Shown in pieces: positions 60,697 to 64,000 of a DNA stretch of 64,000 nt. A model generated the notes under the pieces. It searched no databases. It worked only from the letters and a program-made list of their open reading frames with translations, and was not told the DNA's origin. The DNA comes from Mucilaginibacter sp. PPCGB 2223 (GTDB lineage: Bacteria > Bacteroidota > Bacteroidia > Sphingobacteriales > Sphingobacteriaceae). Position numbers and translations under genes: made by a program. Numbering within the stretch: the first letter of the stretch is position 1; every line of letters begins with the position of its first letter. Location: NCBI RefSeq assembly GCF_001705515.1, contig NZ_MDJS01000001.1, positions 620,001 through 684,000 of the forward strand, given 5' to 3'.

Positions 60697-61416
60697 ATGT
60701 TGAAGTATTGCCTTGCCTTTTTACTATTGTTAACGATGCCTGCTGCCTTTGCGCAAAATTCAAAAGTGGGCACCTGGGGAATTGCCACGCTGGTATTACC
60801 CGGCGACAGCAGCCATAAATGGGGCGGGTACAGCGAGTTCCAGGTGCGTACCAACGGCGTGATGAGCCAGTTTATGTACGATGAGGTAAAGGCAGGCATA
60901 AGCTATGATATCGACAAGGATTTTACCGCGCTTATAGGCACCGGCCGCTATACCACGTTCGATTATCAGAACGTAGGAGCAGGGCCCGTTACCACCGAGA
61001 ACCGTTTATGGGAGCAGATCACTACCAACCAGTTTCTGTACCGCCTGAAGCTCGAACACCGTTACCGCGTGGAGCAGCGCTGGGTAAACGGCGATTACCG
61101 TAACCGATTCCGCTACAGGCTCAACGTGTTTGTGCCTTTTAACCATAGCAAGATCATCGCGAAAACCTGGTTCCTGTCGGTGTTCGACGAGGTTTTCCTG
61201 AACAATGAAGTGCCCAATTTTGAACGCAATCGGGTATCGGCCGCCCTGGGCTACCAGTTCGACAGATCGTGGATATTCCAGGCCGGCTGGATAAACCAGT
61301 ATAATTATACCCCGGCGGCCAGCGGCAACAAAAACAACCTGATGCTTATCCTCATGTACCGCATCCACCGTAAAAACGCCGTACCGCGCGAGCATTTACC
61401 AACGACGAGCGATTGA
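60697..61416 (+). CDS. DUF2490 outer-membrane beta-barrel-like protein
   Basis: A 239-residue exported protein (signal to PAAFAQ, about 20) of the DUF2490 type. The mature part alternates polar and aromatic residues as in an outer-membrane barrel: GGYSEFQVRTNG, RLKLEHRYRVEQRW, FRYRLNVFVPF, GYQFDRSWIFQAGWINQYNY. It ends with an aromatic-containing strand region followed by a short tail. Its role is unknown. The KOW gene follows 28 bases downstream. Confidence 0.85.
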   Translation: MLKYCLAFLLLLTMPAAFAQNSKVGTWGIATLVLPGDSSHKWGGYSEFQVRTNGVMSQFMYDEVKAGISYDIDKDFTALIGTGRYTTFDYQNVGAGPVTTENRLWEQITTNQFLYRLKLEHRYRVEQRWVNGDYRNRFRYRLNVFVPFNHSKIIAKTWFLSVFDEVFLNNEVPNFERNRVSAALGYQFDRSWIFQAGWINQYNYTPAASGNKNNLMLILMYRIHRKNAVPREHLPTTSD

Positions 61417-61444
61417 TGCGAAAAATATCTTAAATTAGTATATC

Positions 61445-61636
61445 ATGAGCGACGCGAATCTAAACCTAAAAAACGGCGACTATTGCCATGTTACAGCCGG
61501 TATCCACAAAGGCAAACAAGGCACCGTGCGCGATATCAACATCAGCAAAACCGGCCACATGACCATCACCGTTGTACAACCCAACGGCGACAGGTTTAAA
61601 ACTTTGGGTAGGAATGTGGTGGTATCGGGCAGTTAA
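61445..61636 (+). CDS. Small KOW-motif protein
   Basis: A 63-residue stand-alone protein built around a KOW motif: NGDYCHVTAGIHKGKQGTVRDI (first half given here as GDYCHVTAG and KGKQGTVRDI), followed by a second strand pair VVQPNGDRFKTLG. KOW folds occur in ribosomal proteins L24/L26 and in NusG, and bind RNA or ribosomes. This one is too short to be L24 and has no ribosomal neighbours. Function unknown; an RNA-binding role is the best guess. Confidence 0.85.
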   Translation: MSDANLNLKNGDYCHVTAGIHKGKQGTVRDINISKTGHMTITVVQPNGDRFKTLGRNVVVSGS

Positions 61637-62016
61637 ATTTTAGAAAGAAACAGGGGAAATGATACGTCAAAGAACTGCGGGGTCATTCTAATCAAAAAAA
61701 TTGCTTGCAAACCCTCTGTTGTGGCATGTGCCTTTAAGCCTGTAGCAGGCTGGTTATTGTGTTTTGTGAAACTGCCGACGGTTGGATCAGTCCCGCTCAA
61801 GCTGGTTACCCGTATTACGCACGGCCCGCATTGATTTACCAAAGATAAAAAACGGCGGGGTAAAACCTGTCTCACAGTTTTAAGACAGCTGCCGCAAAGA
61901 TACAGCTGATAGCTTTGTAAACCGGTGCAGCATTTACTGCACTAATGCAAAAACAGCGCAGCGTATATAAATATTTACTTTATTTAATTATTCTCTTTAT
62001 TTACTTTATTAGTTTT

Positions 62017-62077
62017 GTCCCGATCGTGTCCCGATGCTGTCCTGATCGTGTCCCGGTGCTGTCACGGTGCTGTCCTG
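62017..62077. repeat. 11-bp tandem repeat, about 5.5 units
   Basis: Units at 62017, 62028, 62039, 62050, 62061 and a partial at 62072 read GTCCCGATCGT with variants (GTCCCGATGCT, GTCCTGATCGT, GTCCCGGTGCT, GTCACGGTGCT). Changes cluster at a few positions, so the array is diverged. Period 11 approximates one DNA turn. Confidence 0.8.
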
Positions 62078-62144
62078 TTATTTTTTAATTTACTGGTTAA
62101 GTTGTTTATTAACAGTCTGTTAATTTGAGTGTTGCTGTCTTTTG

Positions 62145-62282
62145 TTATTCGAAGTCTCTGACTTGTAGTAGTTAAATCCTGCCAACAACTTTTGCTGTTC
62201 GGAGTCTCCTGACTTCGAACCATTATGTTTGCAGTCTGAAGACTACAGGCATATGCATCCAAAGTTGGGAGACTTCGGATAG
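62145..62282. repeat. Cluster of GAAGTC/GACTTC-type palindromes
   Basis: Four related short motifs occur within about 140 bases: CGAAGTCTCTGACTTG, CGGAGTCTCCTGACTTCGAA, GCAGTCTGAAGACTAC and GGGAGACTTCGG. Each is partly self-complementary. They do not form a CRISPR-like regular array. Confidence 0.6.
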
Positions 62283-62448
62283 CTTCAGCACGCGTGCCGC
62301 GTGTATCTCCAAAACCACTAACCATTCACACCTCGCCCCACAACCCATTTAACATTATTTAACAATTTACTTTAACATATCGCTTGTGTGAAATTTCATG
62401 TCGTATAAATTTGCGGTTCGAATTGAAATAAACAGACAAAGGAGCAAA

Positions 62449-62488
62449 GATCAAGGAGCAAAGACAAAAAAGTCCTTACTCCTTGATC
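62449..62488. repeat. 10-bp inverted repeat upstream of the MoxR gene
   Basis: GATCAAGGAG at 62449-62458 pairs with CTCCTTGATC at 62479-62488. The left side also contains a second GGAGCAAAGA word, so the patch is word-iterated as well as inverted. It lies 25 bases before the start codon. Confidence 0.65.
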
Positions 62489-62512
62489 CTTGTTCATTCA
62501 TCCCAAAAAAAC

Positions 62513-63553
62513 ATGGAAGAATATAGAAGCACCAATGAAGCTGCGCCGGCACCGGTTTCATACTCAACGGATATCCGCGCGCTAAACGAGATGATACAGC
62601 GCGAAAGCGAGTTTATCGATCTGCTTAAAATGGAGATGGATAAGGTGATCGTCGGTCAGAAATATATGGTGGAGCGCCTGCTGATCGGCCTGTTGGCCGA
62701 CGGGCATATTTTGCTCGAGGGCGTACCCGGGCTGGCAAAAACCCTGGCCATCAACACGCTGGCCAAATGCATCCAGGCCGATTTCAGCCGCATCCAGTTC
62801 ACACCCGACCTGCTGCCCGCCGATTTACTGGGCACCATGATCTATAACCAGAAAAAGGAAGAGTTCATTGTGCGCAAGGGCCCGTTGTTCAGCAACTTTA
62901 TCCTGGCCGATGAGATCAACCGTGCGCCTGCCAAAGTGCAAAGCGCGCTGTTAGAGGCCATGCAGGAGCGCCAGGTAACCATCGGCGAAAGCACCTTCCC
63001 GCTGCCGTCGCCGTTTTTGGTACTGGCTACGCAAAACCCCATCGAACAGGAAGGAACTTACCCGCTGCCCGAAGCGCAGGTGGACCGTTTTATGTTGAAA
63101 GTGGTAATCGGCTACCCAAGCAAAGAAGACGAAAAACGCATTATCCGCGCCAATATCTCGCCATCGGGTATGTTAAAACCAAACCCGGTTATCAAGCCCG
63201 AAGATATCATCAAGGCCCGCAAAGTGGTTCGCGAGGTATATATGGACGAAAAGATAGAGCAATACATCATCGATATCGTATTCGCCACCCGTTTCCCGGA
63301 GCAGTACAAACTGGCGAGCTATAAAAACCTCATCAGCTACGGCGCATCACCGCGTGCAAGTATTAACCTGGCCCTGGCTGCCAAGGCATATGCGTTCATC
63401 AAACGCCGCGGCTATGTCATCCCCGAAGATGTGCGTGCCGTTTGCCACGATGTGCTGCGTCACCGCATCGGCCTAAGCTACGAAGCCGAAGCCGAGAACA
63501 TTACGCAGGAGGATATTGTAACGGGGATTTTGAACGCGGTAGAAGTACCTTAA
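62513..63553 (+). CDS. MoxR-family AAA+ ATPase
   Basis: About 346 residues from the ATG at 62513 (MEEYRSTNEAAP); the frame is open ten codons further back. Walker A region is LEGVPGLAKTL, Walker B FILADEINRAP, with sensor 1 ATQNPIEQEGTYPLPEAQ and the arginine finger region EAQVDRFM, all MoxR hallmarks. MoxR ATPases act as chaperones for metal insertion or envelope-stress complexes together with DUF58 and von Willebrand A proteins. The next gene is exactly such a DUF58 protein. Confidence 0.95.
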   Translation: MEEYRSTNEAAPAPVSYSTDIRALNEMIQRESEFIDLLKMEMDKVIVGQKYMVERLLIGLLADGHILLEGVPGLAKTLAINTLAKCIQADFSRIQFTPDLLPADLLGTMIYNQKKEEFIVRKGPLFSNFILADEINRAPAKVQSALLEAMQERQVTIGESTFPLPSPFLVLATQNPIEQEGTYPLPEAQVDRFMLKVVIGYPSKEDEKRIIRANISPSGMLKPNPVIKPEDIIKARKVVREVYMDEKIEQYIIDIVFATRFPEQYKLASYKNLISYGASPRASINLALAAKAYAFIKRRGYVIPEDVRAVCHDVLRHRIGLSYEAEAENITQEDIVTGILNAVEVP

Positions 63554-63560
63554 TGGTATC

Positions 63561-63646
63561 GAGTATTTAGTATCAAGTATCGAGACCCATTGCTTGTCGA
63601 CGTCGTCCGAAATACTTGATACTTGATACTCGCTACTTGATACTAA
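63561..63646. repeat. Iterated ATACTTG inverted repeat between moxR and DUF58 genes
   Basis: GAGTAT-4-TATCAAGTAT at 63561-63580 is complementary to ATACTTGATA-4-ATACTC at 63612-63632, and another CTACTTGATACTA follows to 63645. The patch fills the 99-base gap between the two genes. Same style as the patches at 43948 and 62449. Confidence 0.75.
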
Positions 63647-63652
63647 GAAGTT

Positions 63653-64000
63653 ATGGCCAGAGACACCAAAGAGCTGTTAAAAAAAGTACGGAAAATTGAG
63701 ATCAAGACCCGCGGGTTGAGCAATCACATATTTTCGGGCGAATACCATTCGGCATTCAAGGGCCGTGGCATGGCTTTCAGCGAAGTGCGCGAATACCAGT
63801 TGGGAGACGAGATCCGCACCATCGACTGGAACGTGACAGCCCGTTTTAACCATCCATACGTCAAAGTGTTCGACGAAGAGCGCGAATTAACCGTAATGTT
63901 GCTGATGGATGTAAGCGGCTCAGGAAATTTCGGTACACAGCAACAGCAAAAGCAGGACCTGGCGGCCGAGTTATGCGCTGTGGTTGCTTTCTCTGCAATA
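63653..64000 (+). CDS. DUF58 domain protein, 5' part (cut by window end)
   Basis: An open frame from the ATG at 63653 to the window edge, 116 codons visible. MARDTKELLKKVRKIEI, GRGMAFSEVREYQLGDEIRTIDWNVTA and VMLLMDVSGSG match DUF58 proteins; the last string begins a von Willebrand A-like metal-binding region (DxSGS). DUF58 proteins are partners of MoxR ATPases in Bat-type envelope-stress operons. The frame starts 99 bases after the MoxR stop, with an inverted repeat between. Confidence 0.92.
   Translation, partial: MARDTKELLKKVRKIEIKTRGLSNHIFSGEYHSAFKGRGMAFSEVREYQLGDEIRTIDWNVTARFNHPYVKVFDEERELTVMLLMDVSGSGNFGTQQQQKQDLAAELCAVVAFSAI

Larger units (their letters stand above)
61637..62512. other. 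Large non-coding spacer rich in repeats and palindromes
   Basis: These 876 bases before the MoxR gene have no supported gene. An 80-codon minus-strand frame at 61633-61875 overlaps the KOW gene and looks like chance. Landmarks are an 11-bp tandem repeat (62017-62077), a cluster of GAAGTC/GACTTC palindromes (about 62145-62280), a GCACGCGTGC palindrome near 62289, and an inverted repeat (62449-62488) just before moxR. This looks like a graveyard or landing site of intergenic repeat families. Confidence 0.6.

Noticed and set aside
61633..61875. 80-codon minus-strand ORF after the KOW gene
   Set aside because: Overlaps the end of the KOW gene, has no recognised domain, and lies in repeat-rich non-coding DNA.
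62017..62077. Iterons of a replication origin
   Set aside because: No Rep, DnaA or partition gene nearby and no DnaA boxes recognised; the surroundings are chromosomal housekeeping genes.

Overview
The window looks like a chromosomal segment of a Bacteroidota member of the family Sphingobacteriaceae, closest in style to Mucilaginibacter or Pedobacter. The signs are a SusC/SusD pair under an ECF sigma/FecR switch, a Bacteroidota-type LptD, futalosine-route menaquinone genes, promoters of the TTTG/TAnnTTTG type and little Shine-Dalgarno signal. This assignment rests on gene content and remembered families; no 16S rRNA or other marker is present. No tRNA, rRNA, CRISPR array, transposase or prophage gene was seen.

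Layout. (1) 1-17812 is a glycan-utilisation region. A cut SusD lipoprotein, SusC transporter, FecR anti-sigma and ECF sigma factor lie on the minus strand. Facing them are secreted enzymes: a beta-helix protein with a discoidin-like domain, an alpha/beta-hydrolase esterase, a GH29 alpha-L-fucosidase and an unrecognised 413-residue protein. An HdeD-like membrane protein, a secreted amidohydrolase and a GH92 alpha-mannosidase follow. (2) 17813-25034 holds a phosphohexomutase, a repeat-rich spacer, and a minus-strand set (cysteine-motif small protein, TonB receptor, lipoprotein, SCO1-like protein, cytochrome c) that suggests copper handling. (3) 25139-33442 is mostly envelope and housekeeping: DinB, MCE/MlaD-like protein, amidase, LptD, CinA and a lipoyl acyltransferase. 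(4) 33535-37226 has a membrane protein and a three-gene glycosyltransferase/deacetylase operon.

(5) 37374-42600 is the sulfur amino-acid block: a cystathionine enzyme, then metY-metX-hom. The metY leader is the most interesting part of the window. A Bacteroidota promoter leads into a SAM-I (S-box) riboswitch at 41266-41378. Nine bases further on begins an unlisted 38-codon ORF whose last nine codons read Cys-Ile-Cys-Met followed by five Cys. It looks like a cysteine/methionine-sensing leader peptide placed in series with a SAM sensor.

(6) 42755-45745 has mqnE, a histidine phosphatase, mqnA and a CheY-like regulator. (7) 46107-49513 has a PepSY-like secreted protein, the molybdate importer modABC and an F420-reductase-like protein. 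(8) 49797-55815 is glutamate synthase gltBD. (9) 55919-61636 has a peroxiredoxin-like protein lacking the usual first cysteine, a Tat-exported molybdopterin oxidoreductase with its cytochrome b and a DUF1223 protein, then small envelope proteins and a KOW protein. (10) 61637-62512 is a non-coding, repeat-rich spacer, followed by a MoxR ATPase and the start of a DUF58 protein.

Many intergenic gaps carry short iterated words or inverted repeats, often beside start or stop codons. They differ in sequence but share one style, which makes them the second theme worth following.
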